NCBI GenBank assembly: GCA_930989305.1
Contig: CAKNLF010000010.1
Location: 1-37,780, forward strand
Source: an uncultured Roseburia sp.
Lineage (GTDB): Bacteria; Bacillota; Clostridia; Lachnospirales; Lachnospiraceae
Reading direction: 5' to 3'
DNA length: 37,780 bases
The notes beneath the pieces are model-generated. The model was not told the DNA's origin. It made no database searches and worked only from the letters and a program-made list of their open reading frames with translations. Position 1 is the first letter of the stretch. The number at the start of each line of letters is the position of its first letter. This document shows positions 16,131-24,251 of this stretch, piece by piece. A program made the position numbers and the translations under genes.

Positions 16131-19100
16131 ATGGCATTTACACATCTTCATGTGCATACAGAGTACAGTCTGCTGGATGGATCCAACAAAATCAAAGAAT
16201 ATGTGGCGAGGGTAAAAGAGCTGGGAATGAACAGCGCGGCCATTACAGATCACGGCGTCATGTATGGGGTCATTGACTTTTACCGGGCCGCCAAAGAGGC
16301 CGGGATTAATCCCATACTGGGCTGCGAAGTATATGTGGCCCCCAGTTCCAGATTCGACAGGGAAAATGTGAATGGAGAAGACCGGTATTATCACCTGGTG
16401 CTGCTGGCGGAAAATAACACCGGCTATGGCAATCTGATGAAGATTGTGTCCAGAGGATTTGTAGAGGGTTATTACTATCGGCCCCGTGTGGACATGGATG
16501 TGCTGGAAAAATATCATGAAGGGGTGATCGCTCTCAGCGCCTGCCTGGCGGGAGAAGTCCAGAGAGCGCTTGTAAGGAATCAGTATGAGGAAGCCAGAAA
16601 AGCCGCTTTAAAATATGAAAAATGTTTTGGAAAAGGAAACTTTTTCCTGGAGCTTCAGGATCACGGCATTCCCGAACAGAAAATGGTAAACCCGCAGCTG
16701 ATACGTCTTGGCAGAGAACTTGGCATTGATCTGGTGGCAACCAACGATGTGCACTATACTTATGCGGACGATGTGGAGCCCCACGATATCCTGCTGTGTA
16801 TACAGACCGGGAAAAAGCGGGCCGATGAGAACCGGATGCGGTATGAAGGGGGCCAGTATTATGTGAAGTCCGAAGAAGAAATGAAAGAGCTGTTTCCCTA
16901 TGCGCTTGAAGCAGTGGAAAACACCCAGAAGATCGCGGACCGCTGTCATGTGGAGATTGAATTCGGGGTGACCAAACTGCCGAAATTCGACGTGCCCGAG
17001 GGGTATACCTCCTGGGAATATCTGAATAAGCTGTGCTATGAGGGACTGGAGGAGCGCTATCCTGACCACTACAAAGAACATGAAGCAAAACTGGAGTATG
17101 AACTGTCTGTCATACAGAAAATGGGATATGTGGATTACTTCCTGATCGTATGGGATTTTATAAGGTTCGCCAGAGAGCAGGGGATCATGGTAGGCCCCGG
17201 CAGGGGAAGCGCTGCGGGAAGTCTGGTGTCCTATACTCTGGGGATCACAAAACTGGATCCGCTGAAATACAATCTGCTGTTTGAACGGTTCCTGAATCCG
17301 GAACGAGTGTCCATGCCGGATATCGACGTGGATTTCTGCTTTGAGCGCAGGCAGGAAGTCATTGATTATGTAGTGCGCAAATACGGCAAGGACCGGGTGG
17401 TCCAGATCATTACTTTCGGAACTTTTGCGGCCAGAGCCGTGATCCGGGATGTAGGAAGGGTCATGGATCTGCCCTATGCCTTTGTGGACAGTATAGCCAA
17501 GATGATACCCAATGAACTGGGCATCACCATTGACAACGCTTTAAAAATGAACCGGGAGCTTCGGGAACTGTATGGATCTGATGACAGCGTTCGGGAGCTG
17601 ATCGATCTGTCCAGGCGTCTGGAGGGACTGCCCAGACATACATCCATGCATGCGGCGGGAGTAGTGATCAGCCAGAAAGCAGTGGATGAATATGTGCCCC
17701 TGTCCAGGGCTTCCGACGGTTCCATCACGACGCAGTTTACGATGACCACTCTGGAAGAACTTGGGCTGCTGAAAATGGATTTCCTGGGGCTTCGGACCCT
17801 GACTGTGATCCAGAACGCAGTGAACCTGGTGGAAAAAAGCCAGGGGATCAAAATAGATATCGATCATATTGATTATAATGACAAAGATGTGCTGGATTCC
17901 CTGGGAACCGGGAAAACGGACGGGGTGTTCCAGCTGGAAAGCGCCGGAATGAAAAGCTTTATGAAGGAGCTGAAACCCCGGAACATGGAGGATATTATTG
18001 CGGGAATCTCTCTGTACCGTCCGGGCCCCATGGACTTTATTCCGGCTTATATACGGGGCAAGAACAACGCGGCTTCCATTACTTACGACTGCCCCCAGTT
18101 GGAGCCGATCCTGGCACCCACGTACGGATGTATCGTGTATCAGGAACAGGTAATGCAGATCGTCCGGGATCTGGCGGGCTATACCCTTGGCAGGAGCGAT
18201 CTTGTGCGAAGGGCCATGTCTAAAAAGAAAGGGGACGTGATGGCCAGAGAACGGCAGAATTTCGTATACGGCAATGAGGCGGAAGGGGTTCCCGGATGCA
18301 TAGCCAATGGGATCGATGAAAAGACCGCCAACAAGATTTTTGACGAGATGACGGATTTCGCGAAATACGCCTTTAATAAATCCCACGCGGCGGCCTATGC
18401 GGTAGTATCCTACCAGACTGCGTATCTGAAATATTATTATCCGGTAGCTTTTATGGCGGCGCTGATGACTTCCGTGATCGACAATTCGGCCAAGGTCTCT
18501 GAGTATATTATGACCTGCCGCCAGATGAAGATCCAGGTGCTGCCTCCGGATATCAACGAAGGAGAGGGGAGCTTTTCCGTATCCGGCAATTCGATCCGTT
18601 ACGGCCTGTCCGCGATCAAGAGTATAGGCCGGCCGGTGATCGAAGCAATTGTGCAGGAGCGGGAATTAAACGGACCCTTTACCTCTCTGAAAGATTTTAT
18701 CGAGCGGATGTCCGGCAGGGAAGTCAACAAGCGGGCAGTGGAAAACTTTATTAAATCCGGAGCTTTTGACGGACTGGGGGGCACCAGAAAGCAGTATATG
18801 CAGGTGTACATGGCGGTAATGGATTCCGCCCAGCAGGAAAAGAAACACTCTCTCTCCGGACAGATGTCATTGTTTGATCTGGTACCGGAAGAGTCCCGGA
18901 AAGAATATGAGCTGAAGCTGCCGGATGTAGGCGAATTTGAAAAAGAAGAAATGCTGGCCATGGAAAAAGAAGTGCTGGGCGTGTATATCAGCGGACACCC
19001 CATGGAAGAATATGAAGAAAAGTGGAAGAAAAATATCACCAATGTAACCGCGGATTTCATGCTGGATGAAGAGACCGGAGGAGCGAGAGTCCGGGACGGC

Positions 19101-19598
19101 CAGCAGGTTATGGTAGGGGGTATGATCGCGGACAAAACGGTGAAATATACCCGGAACAATAAGACCATGGCTTTTTTGACACTGGAAGATCTGCTGGGAA
19201 CGGTGGAAGTGATTGTATTTCCAAGAGATTATGAGCGTTACCGTCAGCTTATGGAACAGGACAGCAAGATTTTCGTAAAAGGCAGAGCGTCTGTGGAGGA
19301 GGAAAAAAACGGAAAGGTGATCTGCGAGAGGATTTATTCCTTTGACGATGCCAGACGGGAAATATGGATCCAGTTTGAGACCATGGAGGAGTATGAAAAT
19401 ATCCGTCCCTGGCTTGAGGAAACGTTCCGGTCTTCAGACGGTTACGACCAGGTGGTGATCTATATTTCCCAGATCAAAGCCATGAAGCGGCTGGGCGCGA
19501 ATATGACGGTCCATGGAGACAGTGCCCTGCTGGATATGCTGAAAGAAAAACTTGGTGAAAAAAATGTCAAAGTTTTGGAAAAGTCCATTGAAAAATAA
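16131..19598 (+). CDS. dnaE: DNA polymerase III subunit alpha (DnaE)
   Basis: This replicative C-family DNA polymerase has 1155 residues. It begins with a PHP domain (FTHLHVHTEYSLLDG at 3-17). The palm follows, with the catalytic motif PDIDVDF giving Asp399 and Asp401 and a third Asp at about 550 in LLKMDFLGL. HhH-containing fingers come next, then an OB-fold segment at about 1000-1075. Length and the absence of an inserted exonuclease domain exclude PolC. In Gram-positives this enzyme works alongside PolC. The ribosome binding site is AAAGGA. It is followed after 65 bases by pfkA, a conserved gene order in Clostridia. Confidence 0.97.
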   Translation: MAFTHLHVHTEYSLLDGSNKIKEYVARVKELGMNSAAITDHGVMYGVIDFYRAAKEAGINPILGCEVYVAPSSRFDRENVNGEDRYYHLVLLAENNTGYGNLMKIVSRGFVEGYYYRPRVDMDVLEKYHEGVIALSACLAGEVQRALVRNQYEEARKAALKYEKCFGKGNFFLELQDHGIPEQKMVNPQLIRLGRELGIDLVATNDVHYTYADDVEPHDILLCIQTGKKRADENRMRYEGGQYYVKSEEEMKELFPYALEAVENTQKIADRCHVEIEFGVTKLPKFDVPEGYTSWEYLNKLCYEGLEERYPDHYKEHEAKLEYELSVIQKMGYVDYFLIVWDFIRFAREQGIMVGPGRGSAAGSLVSYTLGITKLDPLKYNLLFERFLNPERVSMPDIDVDFCFERRQEVIDYVVRKYGKDRVVQIITFGTFAARAVIRDVGRVMDLPYAFVDSIAKMIPNELGITIDNALKMNRELRELYGSDDSVRELIDLSRRLEGLPRHTSMHAAGVVISQKAVDEYVPLSRASDGSITTQFTMTTLEELGLLKMDFLGLRTLTVIQNAVNLVEKSQGIKIDIDHIDYNDKDVLDSLGTGKTDGVFQLESAGMKSFMKELKPRNMEDIIAGISLYRPGPMDFIPAYIRGKNNAASITYDCPQLEPILAPTYGCIVYQEQVMQIVRDLAGYTLGRSDLVRRAMSKKKGDVMARERQNFVYGNEAEGVPGCIANGIDEKTANKIFDEMTDFAKYAFNKSHAAAYAVVSYQTAYLKYYYPVAFMAALMTSVIDNSAKVSEYIMTCRQMKIQVLPPDINEGEGSFSVSGNSIRYGLSAIKSIGRPVIEAIVQERELNGPFTSLKDFIERMSGREVNKRAVENFIKSGAFDGLGGTRKQYMQVYMAVMDSAQQEKKHSLSGQMSLFDLVPEESRKEYELKLPDVGEFEKEEMLAMEKEVLGVYISGHPMEEYEEKWKKNITNVTADFMLDEETGGARVRDGQQVMVGGMIADKTVKYTRNNKTMAFLTLEDLLGTVEVIVFPRDYERYRQLMEQDSKIFVKGRASVEEEKNGKVICERIYSFDDARREIWIQFETMEEYENIRPWLEETFRSSDGYDQVVIYISQIKAMKRLGANMTVHGDSALLDMLKEKLGEKNVKVLEKSIEK

Positions 19599-19663
19599 TG
19601 GAAAAGAGATTAGAATAAATAACGGTCAACAGTGGGGGAGATGAAAGGACAGGAGGAATTGTC

Positions 19664-20638
19664 ATGAGTAAAGAAATTAAGACAATCGGTGTTTTAACAA
19701 GCGGAGGAGACGCGCCTGGAATGAACGCTGCCATTCGTGCCGTGGTACGTCAGGCAATTTCAAAAGGAAAAAAAGTAAAAGGAATCAAACGTGGATATGC
19801 GGGTCTTCTTGCGGAAGAAATCGTAGACCTGGAAGCAAAACACGTTTCGGATATTATCCAGCGGGGAGGAACAATGCTGCTCACAGCCCGCTGTCCGGAG
19901 TTTACCGAACTGGAAGTACAGAAAAAGGCGGCGGAGATCTGCAGAAAGCATGAGATCGACGGCGTTGTTATCATTGGAGGAGACGGTTCCTTCAGAGGCG
20001 CGCAGAAACTGGCGGCTCAGGGAATCAATACCATTGGGGTTCCGGGTACCATTGACCTTGACATCCCATGTACAGACTATACCATCGGATTTGACACAGC
20101 GGTGAACACCGCTATGCAGGCAATCGATAAAATACGTGATACATCCACATCTCATGAGCGATGCAGTATTATTGAAGTTATGGGACGCAGCGCCGGATAC
20201 ATTGCTCTGTGGTGTGCCCTTGCAAACGGTGCGGAGCGAGTGCTCCTTCCGGAAAAATACAATTATGACGAACAGTGCATCGTAGACAGTATCATCAAAA
20301 ACCGCAAACGTGGCAAAAAGCATTATATTATCATAAACGCGGAAGGAATCGGACATTCCAGCAGCTTGGCAAGAAGGATCGAAGCGGCTACGGGAATGGA
20401 GACGAGAGCTACGATACTGGGACATATGCAAAGAGGCGGAAGTCCTACCTGCAAAGACCGTGTATACGCTTCCACAATGGGGGCTTATGCGGTGGATATC
20501 CTGTGCGAAGGAAAATCAAAGAGGATCGTCAGCTACCGGAACGGCCAGTTCTGCGACGACGATATTGATGAAGCGCTGGCTATGACAAAAGATATATCCG
20601 AATATCAGTACGCGATTGCGAAAAATCTTTCCATTTAG
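19664..20638 (+). CDS. pfkA: ATP-dependent 6-phosphofructokinase
   Basis: This is the committing glycolytic step, fructose 6-phosphate to fructose 1,6-bisphosphate. It has 324 residues, typical of bacterial group A PFK. Motifs are TSGGDAPGMNAAIRA, GGDGSFRGA, PGTIDLDIPCTDYTIGFDTA and MGRSAGYIAL. Gly in GGDGS and Gly before TID are the residues expected for ATP rather than pyrophosphate use. The usual TIDND is TIDLD here, with the two Asp residues kept. Start is ATG with AGGAGG 7 bases upstream. It lies between dnaE and an RNA methyltransferase gene, probably in one transcript. Confidence 0.97.
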   Translation: MSKEIKTIGVLTSGGDAPGMNAAIRAVVRQAISKGKKVKGIKRGYAGLLAEEIVDLEAKHVSDIIQRGGTMLLTARCPEFTELEVQKKAAEICRKHEIDGVVIIGGDGSFRGAQKLAAQGINTIGVPGTIDLDIPCTDYTIGFDTAVNTAMQAIDKIRDTSTSHERCSIIEVMGRSAGYIALWCALANGAERVLLPEKYNYDEQCIVDSIIKNRKRGKKHYIIINAEGIGHSSSLARRIEAATGMETRATILGHMQRGGSPTCKDRVYASTMGAYAVDILCEGKSKRIVSYRNGQFCDDDIDEALAMTKDISEYQYAIAKNLSI

Positions 20639-20666
20639 GGAAAACGCGTCAGGAAACAGTAAAAAC

Positions 20667-20711
20667 AGGCGGAGTCTGTACAGAAACCAAGAGTTCTGTG
20701 GGACTTCGCCT
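20667..20711 (+). terminator. Strong hairpin between pfkA and the TrmH-family gene (weak or partial terminator)
   Basis: AGGCGGAGTC (20667-20676) pairs with GACTTCGCCT (20702-20711), and a second stem, ACAGAA with TTCTGT, sits inside. Only TTTCAC follows, so it may be a processing or attenuating hairpin rather than a full stop. It ends 21 bases before the next start codon. Confidence 0.5.
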
Positions 20712-20732
20712 TTCACAGTACGGAGGGAAACA

Positions 20733-21533
20733 TTGATTACAAGTACGGCGAACCAGCAGGTGAAAAACCTGGTACAATTAAAAAAGAAAGCGAAAGCCCG
20801 GCGGGAACAGGGGGTGTTCCTTGTGGAGGGTCTGAAAATGTTCCTGGAGGCTCCGGAAGATCAGGTGGAACAGATTTATGTGTCTCCATCCTTTCTGGAA
20901 AAACATGAAGAAACAGTCAGAGGGAGAAAATATGAGATCCTTGGAGAAAATGTATTTGAACATGTGTCAGATACACAGACTCCTCAGGGAATCCTCTGTG
21001 TGGTGAGACAGCCGGTTTATTCTATGGAGGACCTTGGAGGCAGCGGAAAGCCCTGTGTGCTGGTGCTGGAAGGCATCCAGGATCCCGGCAATCTGGGAAC
21101 CATGTTCCGCAGCGGAGAAGGAGCGGGTATTACCGGGATCATTATGGACAAAGCAACAGTGGATATTTTTAATCCAAAAACGATCCGTTCTACTATGGGC
21201 AGCATTTACCGGGTGCCGTTTATACAGACGGAAAATCTCAGGGAGGCGGTCCTGGCCCTGAAAGAGACGGGAACCCGGGTTTATGCCGCCCATCTGATGG
21301 GAACCTGCTCCTATGACGAAGGCGACTATACCTCCGGCTGCGCCTTCCTTATAGGCAATGAGGGAAACGGGCTGACAGAAGAAACCGCGGCGCTGGCGGA
21401 CGTACCTGTCCGGATCCCTATGGAGGGCCGGCTGGAATCGTTAAACGCCGCAGTGGCGGCGTCGATACTGATGTATGAAGCAAACAGACAGAGGAGAAAA
21501 CAGGATGTTTCGGTTATGGGGAAAAGAATTTAA
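20733..21533 (+). CDS. TrmH-family (SpoU) RNA 2'-O-methyltransferase
   Basis: This SAM-dependent SPOUT enzyme methylates a 2'-hydroxyl in tRNA or rRNA; the exact target is unknown. It has 266 residues. The N-terminal substrate-binding domain begins ITSTANQQVKNLVQLKK, and the catalytic domain shows all three SPOUT motifs: DPGNLGTMFRS, LIGNEGNGL and ESLNAAVAASILMYE. I chose the TTG at 20733 because GGAGG lies 7 bases upstream and the family N-terminus begins there. The in-frame ATG at 20616 lies inside pfkA and would add 39 unrelated residues encoded by the intergenic hairpin. The 3' end overlaps the next gene. Confidence 0.9.
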   Translation: MITSTANQQVKNLVQLKKKAKARREQGVFLVEGLKMFLEAPEDQVEQIYVSPSFLEKHEETVRGRKYEILGENVFEHVSDTQTPQGILCVVRQPVYSMEDLGGSGKPCVLVLEGIQDPGNLGTMFRSGEGAGITGIIMDKATVDIFNPKTIRSTMGSIYRVPFIQTENLREAVLALKETGTRVYAAHLMGTCSYDEGDYTSGCAFLIGNEGNGLTEETAALADVPVRIPMEGRLESLNAAVAASILMYEANRQRRKQDVSVMGKRI

Positions 21534-21771
21534 AAATAACAGAATGATCAAAGATACTACGATCTGCGATGATTCTCAGGACACAAGGACGCATAAGGTC
21601 TTTCGCGCGCTGGAAGAAATCTGCTATGAGTTTGACCTGGGGAAACCCATCTGGCTGGAAAGTACTATTGAAGATTTCAAACGGCACGCCAAAGCCAGAT
21701 TTTATCAGGACAATTTTGTGGAGCAGATCGAGTTTGATTTCCTGGAAATCCAGGTGATAGAGGAGGATTGA
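21505..21771 (+). CDS. Conserved hypothetical protein, 88 residues
   Basis: I do not recognise a named domain. The protein is acidic, soluble and likely mixed alpha/beta, starting MFRLWGKEFKNNRM and ending with FLEIQVIEED. Its start is supported by GAGGAG 10 bases upstream. It overlaps the methyltransferase gene by 29 bases in another frame and ends 5 bases before the niaR start. This tight packing supports a real gene in the same operon. An in-frame ATG at 21475 lies deeper in the upstream gene without a ribosome binding site. The function is unknown. Confidence 0.75.
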   Translation: MFRLWGKEFKNNRMIKDTTICDDSQDTRTHKVFRALEEICYEFDLGKPIWLESTIEDFKRHAKARFYQDNFVEQIEFDFLEIQVIEED

Positions 21772-21776
21772 GCGTA

Positions 21777-22307
21777 ATGGCGGAAGGAGAAACACGGCGG
21801 CTGAATATTATGCGGATGCTTGCGGACAGTACAGGCCCTCTTTCGGGAACAGAACTGGCCAGAGCTTTCGGAGTCAGCAGACAGGTGATCGTGCAGGATA
21901 TTGCTCTGCTGCGGGCTGTAAATAAAAACATACTCAGCACAAATAAGGGATACCTGCTGTATGCGCCGGAAATGGATATGGCGAAAGTGAAAAGGACCGT
22001 GTCCGTCTGCCATACGGATGAACAGACGGAAGACGAGCTGAATACCATTGTAGACTGCGGGGGCACGATCCTGGACGTAGTGGTGGAACATGAAATCTAC
22101 GGGCAGATTACTGTAGACCTGCTGCTTAAAAACCGGGCGGATATCAGTGAGTTTATGAGAAAATTGAAAAATGTACCGGCCAAGCCTTTAAAAGAACTGA
22201 CCAACGGCGACCATTTTCATACTGTCGAAGCGGAAAGTGAACAGATTCTGGATCGGATTGAGGAGGCTCTTGGGGAAAAAGGATATTTGCGGGCGTCACA
22301 ATCTTAA
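21777..22307 (+). CDS. niaR: Transcriptional repressor NiaR (YrxA), niacin-responsive
   Basis: This DNA-binding repressor of NAD biosynthesis and niacin uptake genes uses nicotinate as co-repressor in studied species. It has 176 residues: an N-terminal winged helix (about 6-60, with LARAFGVSRQVIVQDIALLR) and a C-terminal 3H domain (about 73-172). Metal ligands known from the Thermotoga structure (His79, Glu87, His146, His148, from memory) fall on identical residues and numbers here. I chose ATG at 21777, 10 bases after AGGAGG, over an in-frame TTG at 21768 that is too close to it. It is the last gene of the dnaE/pfkA cluster. pncB in the same window is a plausible target. Confidence 0.93.
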   Translation: MAEGETRRLNIMRMLADSTGPLSGTELARAFGVSRQVIVQDIALLRAVNKNILSTNKGYLLYAPEMDMAKVKRTVSVCHTDEQTEDELNTIVDCGGTILDVVVEHEIYGQITVDLLLKNRADISEFMRKLKNVPAKPLKELTNGDHFHTVEAESEQILDRIEEALGEKGYLRASQS

Positions 22308-22399
22308 TTTTTTGTGAAATTTGTAAAAAACCAATTCACAATACCGGATTTCTGGTAAAATAAAACCATAAAAAATAAACCTGAGACCGGAGGGATGCT

Positions 22400-23080
22400 A
22401 TGCAGTCTAACAACATGCGGGAAGATGTGGACAGTTGGCAGAATGCAATGTTTTTGTACCGTTCCGCTATTAAGGAAGTTTGTACGAAACTGGAAATTCT
22501 CAATGATGAGTTTCAGAATATTCATAACTATAATCCCATCGAATATATCAAATCCCGGTTAAAAACAACAGAAAGCATTGTAAAGAAATTAAAGCGTCAC
22601 GGCTATGATATTACAATGGAAAATATGATGAAATATATTAACGATATAGCGGGTGTGCGTATCGTATGCTCTTTTACATCGGATATTTACCGCCTGGCGG
22701 AGATGATCGGGAAACAGAAGCATTTTACGATTTTTTCCGTAAAAGATTATATGAAACACCCCAAGCCCAGCGGATACCGCAGCTATCATATGCTGGTGAC
22801 CGTGCCTGTGCAGACGACTACCGGGAGCGTGCAGACAAAGGTAGAGATTCAGATCCGGACTATAGCCATGGATTTCTGGGCAAGTCTGGAGCACAAGATT
22901 TATTACAAGTTTGAAGGCAACGCTCCGGAATATATCAGCAGGGATCTGCAGGAGTGCGCGGCGATTGTATCCAAACTGGACGCCAAAATGCTTTCTTTGA
23001 ATGAAGCAATCATGGAAGCAAAAGCGGAAAACGAGGCGGAAGCCAAAGCCGAGGAGAAAGGATACGGTGCTGCGGGATGA
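22400..23080 (+). CDS. relQ: Small alarmone synthetase, RelQ/YjbM type (GTP pyrophosphokinase)
   Basis: This cytoplasmic enzyme transfers pyrophosphate from ATP to GTP or GDP, making (p)ppGpp. It has 226 residues and only the RelA/SpoT synthetase fold, with no hydrolase, TGS or ACT domains. Landmarks are YNPIEYIKSRLKT, DIAGVRIVCSF, KHPKPSGYRSYHMLV and VEIQIRTIAMDFWASLEHKIYYK. The C-terminus (from about 205) is a charged Ala/Glu/Lys helix. The start has GGAGGG upstream. A weak promoter, TTCACA with TAAAAT at a short 15-base spacing, lies just upstream next to a small inverted repeat (22312-22341). It overlaps the next gene by 4 bases, so the two products are probably made together. Confidence 0.93.
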   Translation: MQSNNMREDVDSWQNAMFLYRSAIKEVCTKLEILNDEFQNIHNYNPIEYIKSRLKTTESIVKKLKRHGYDITMENMMKYINDIAGVRIVCSFTSDIYRLAEMIGKQKHFTIFSVKDYMKHPKPSGYRSYHMLVTVPVQTTTGSVQTKVEIQIRTIAMDFWASLEHKIYYKFEGNAPEYISRDLQECAAIVSKLDAKMLSLNEAIMEAKAENEAEAKAEEKGYGAAG

Positions 23081-23919
23081 AGATTACGATCTTAAATGAA
23101 AATCTTACATATAAGCGGGGGATCCGGTGCGAACACGGTCTGTCCCTGCTGATCCAGGATGGACAGCGTCAGTGGCTTTTTGACACGGGACAGACGGATG
23201 TATTTTTGAAAAATGCAAAGCAGATGGGGGTATCCCTGGAAGACTTGGACGGCATTGTGCTGAGCCATGGTCATTATGATCACTGCGGCGGTCTGGAGAC
23301 GTTTCTCAGAGAGTGTTCCCGGAAAGTCCCCGTATATGTCAGAGAAGAAGCCTTTGAAGAAAAATACGCGGATAAGGGGAAGGCGGAGAAGGAAAACATC
23401 GGGATTCCGTGGAAACGGGATATGTGTCCGGAGCTGATGACGGTAAGAGAAAAAAAGACCAGTCTGGCTTCCGGGGTGTGGCTTCTTGGAAATATCCCGT
23501 ATACGGAAGGTCTGGAGGATTTTTCACCGGGAATGTTCGTGCTGCGCGGGGGAGCCTTTGAAAAAGATCCCATGAGGGACGAGCAGATGCTGGTGTTTGA
23601 AACAGACAGAGGCTTGATGGTATTTGCCGGATGCAGTCATCCGGGGATCCTGAACTGTCTGCATTACGTACAGGAGTCCTTCCCGGGGAAAAAGATATAC
23701 GGTCTGCTGGCTGGCATGCATCTGATGCACGCCGGGGACCACAGGATTGACTGGACGATCCGGCAGCTGGAGGCTTATGATATTGAGCTGCTGATGCCGG
23801 TGCATTGTACCGGGATCCGGGCGATCAGCCGGATCCGGGAACATTTTCCGGAAAGATATCGAAAAGCGGAATGCGGTGATGTGATTCGGCTGGAGACAGC
23901 AGCCGATATTAATAATTGA
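23077..23919 (+). CDS. MBL-fold metallo-hydrolase (DHPP synthase-like)
   Basis: This metallo-beta-lactamase fold protein has 280 residues. The metal motif is HGHYDH at 64-69 in VLSHGHYDHCGGL. Later metal positions fit GCSHPGILN (His) and MPVHCTGI (His). The family neighbours I recall are the methanopterin-side-reaction phosphate synthases (DHPP type), but the real substrate is unknown. The start codon overlaps the relQ stop (ATGA), so translation is coupled to alarmone synthetase. A role in the same stress response or nucleotide turnover is only an inference. Confidence 0.88.
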   Translation: MKITILNENLTYKRGIRCEHGLSLLIQDGQRQWLFDTGQTDVFLKNAKQMGVSLEDLDGIVLSHGHYDHCGGLETFLRECSRKVPVYVREEAFEEKYADKGKAEKENIGIPWKRDMCPELMTVREKKTSLASGVWLLGNIPYTEGLEDFSPGMFVLRGGAFEKDPMRDEQMLVFETDRGLMVFAGCSHPGILNCLHYVQESFPGKKIYGLLAGMHLMHAGDHRIDWTIRQLEAYDIELLMPVHCTGIRAISRIREHFPERYRKAECGDVIRLETAADINN

Positions 23920-23952
23920 TCCGGAAAAATTAAGGATTCCATAAGGTCTGTC

Positions 23953-23984
23953 TTAACGGTTTCTTAACTATTATCTGGTAAGAT
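23953..23984 (+). promoter_or_regulatory. Pho-box-like repeats and -10 upstream of the small membrane protein gene
   Basis: TTAACG (23953-23958) and TTAACT (23964-23969) are spaced 11 bases apart. They end 9 bases before a -10-like TAAGAT (23979-23984) and replace a -35. This arrangement resembles PhoP-activated promoters of Firmicutes. With only two repeats the call is tentative. Confidence 0.45.
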
Positions 23985-24010
23985 GACCGTATGAAAAGGA
24001 GGGACCGGAA

Positions 24011-24160
24011 ATGTGGATACCAGTAATTTTGATACTTGCCGTTGTTGTTATTTTTTATATTGCCGCCGGGACCGTTAATGCTTCCATCGTGACCGGAGTG
24101 GGAAATATTTACAGAGACATCAACGCTGCTGAAATGGAAGAAGAACAGAAGGACGAATAA
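24011..24160 (+). CDS. Small single-pass membrane protein, 49 residues
   Basis: This short gene is easily missed by callers. AGGAGGG lies 7 bases before ATG, which is excellent. The product is a hydrophobic helix (MWIPVILILAVVVIFYIAAG, residues 1-20) followed by a polar stretch ending EMEEEQKDE. It is bracketed by its own promoter-like repeats and a strong terminator, so it is a separate transcription unit. The function is unknown. If the repeats are a true Pho box, it may be a phosphate-responsive small membrane protein. Confidence 0.75.
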   Translation: MWIPVILILAVVVIFYIAAGTVNASIVTGVGNIYRDINAAEMEEEQKDE

Positions 24161-24165
24161 AAAAG

Positions 24166-24213
24166 GCCCTTTCAGACATATTCTTGAAGGAAATGTCTGA
24201 AGGGGCTGTTTTT
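24166..24213. terminator. Bidirectional terminator between the small membrane gene and ahcY
   Basis: A 14-bp stem (24166-24179 with 24193-24206, one G-T pair) has an A-run before and T-run after, 5 bases beyond the small gene's stop. It also lies behind ahcY on the opposite strand. Confidence 0.85.
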
Positions 24214-24251
24214 ATGCCATAAGCTTTCCTGAATCAGAGGAAGCGTCCGAC

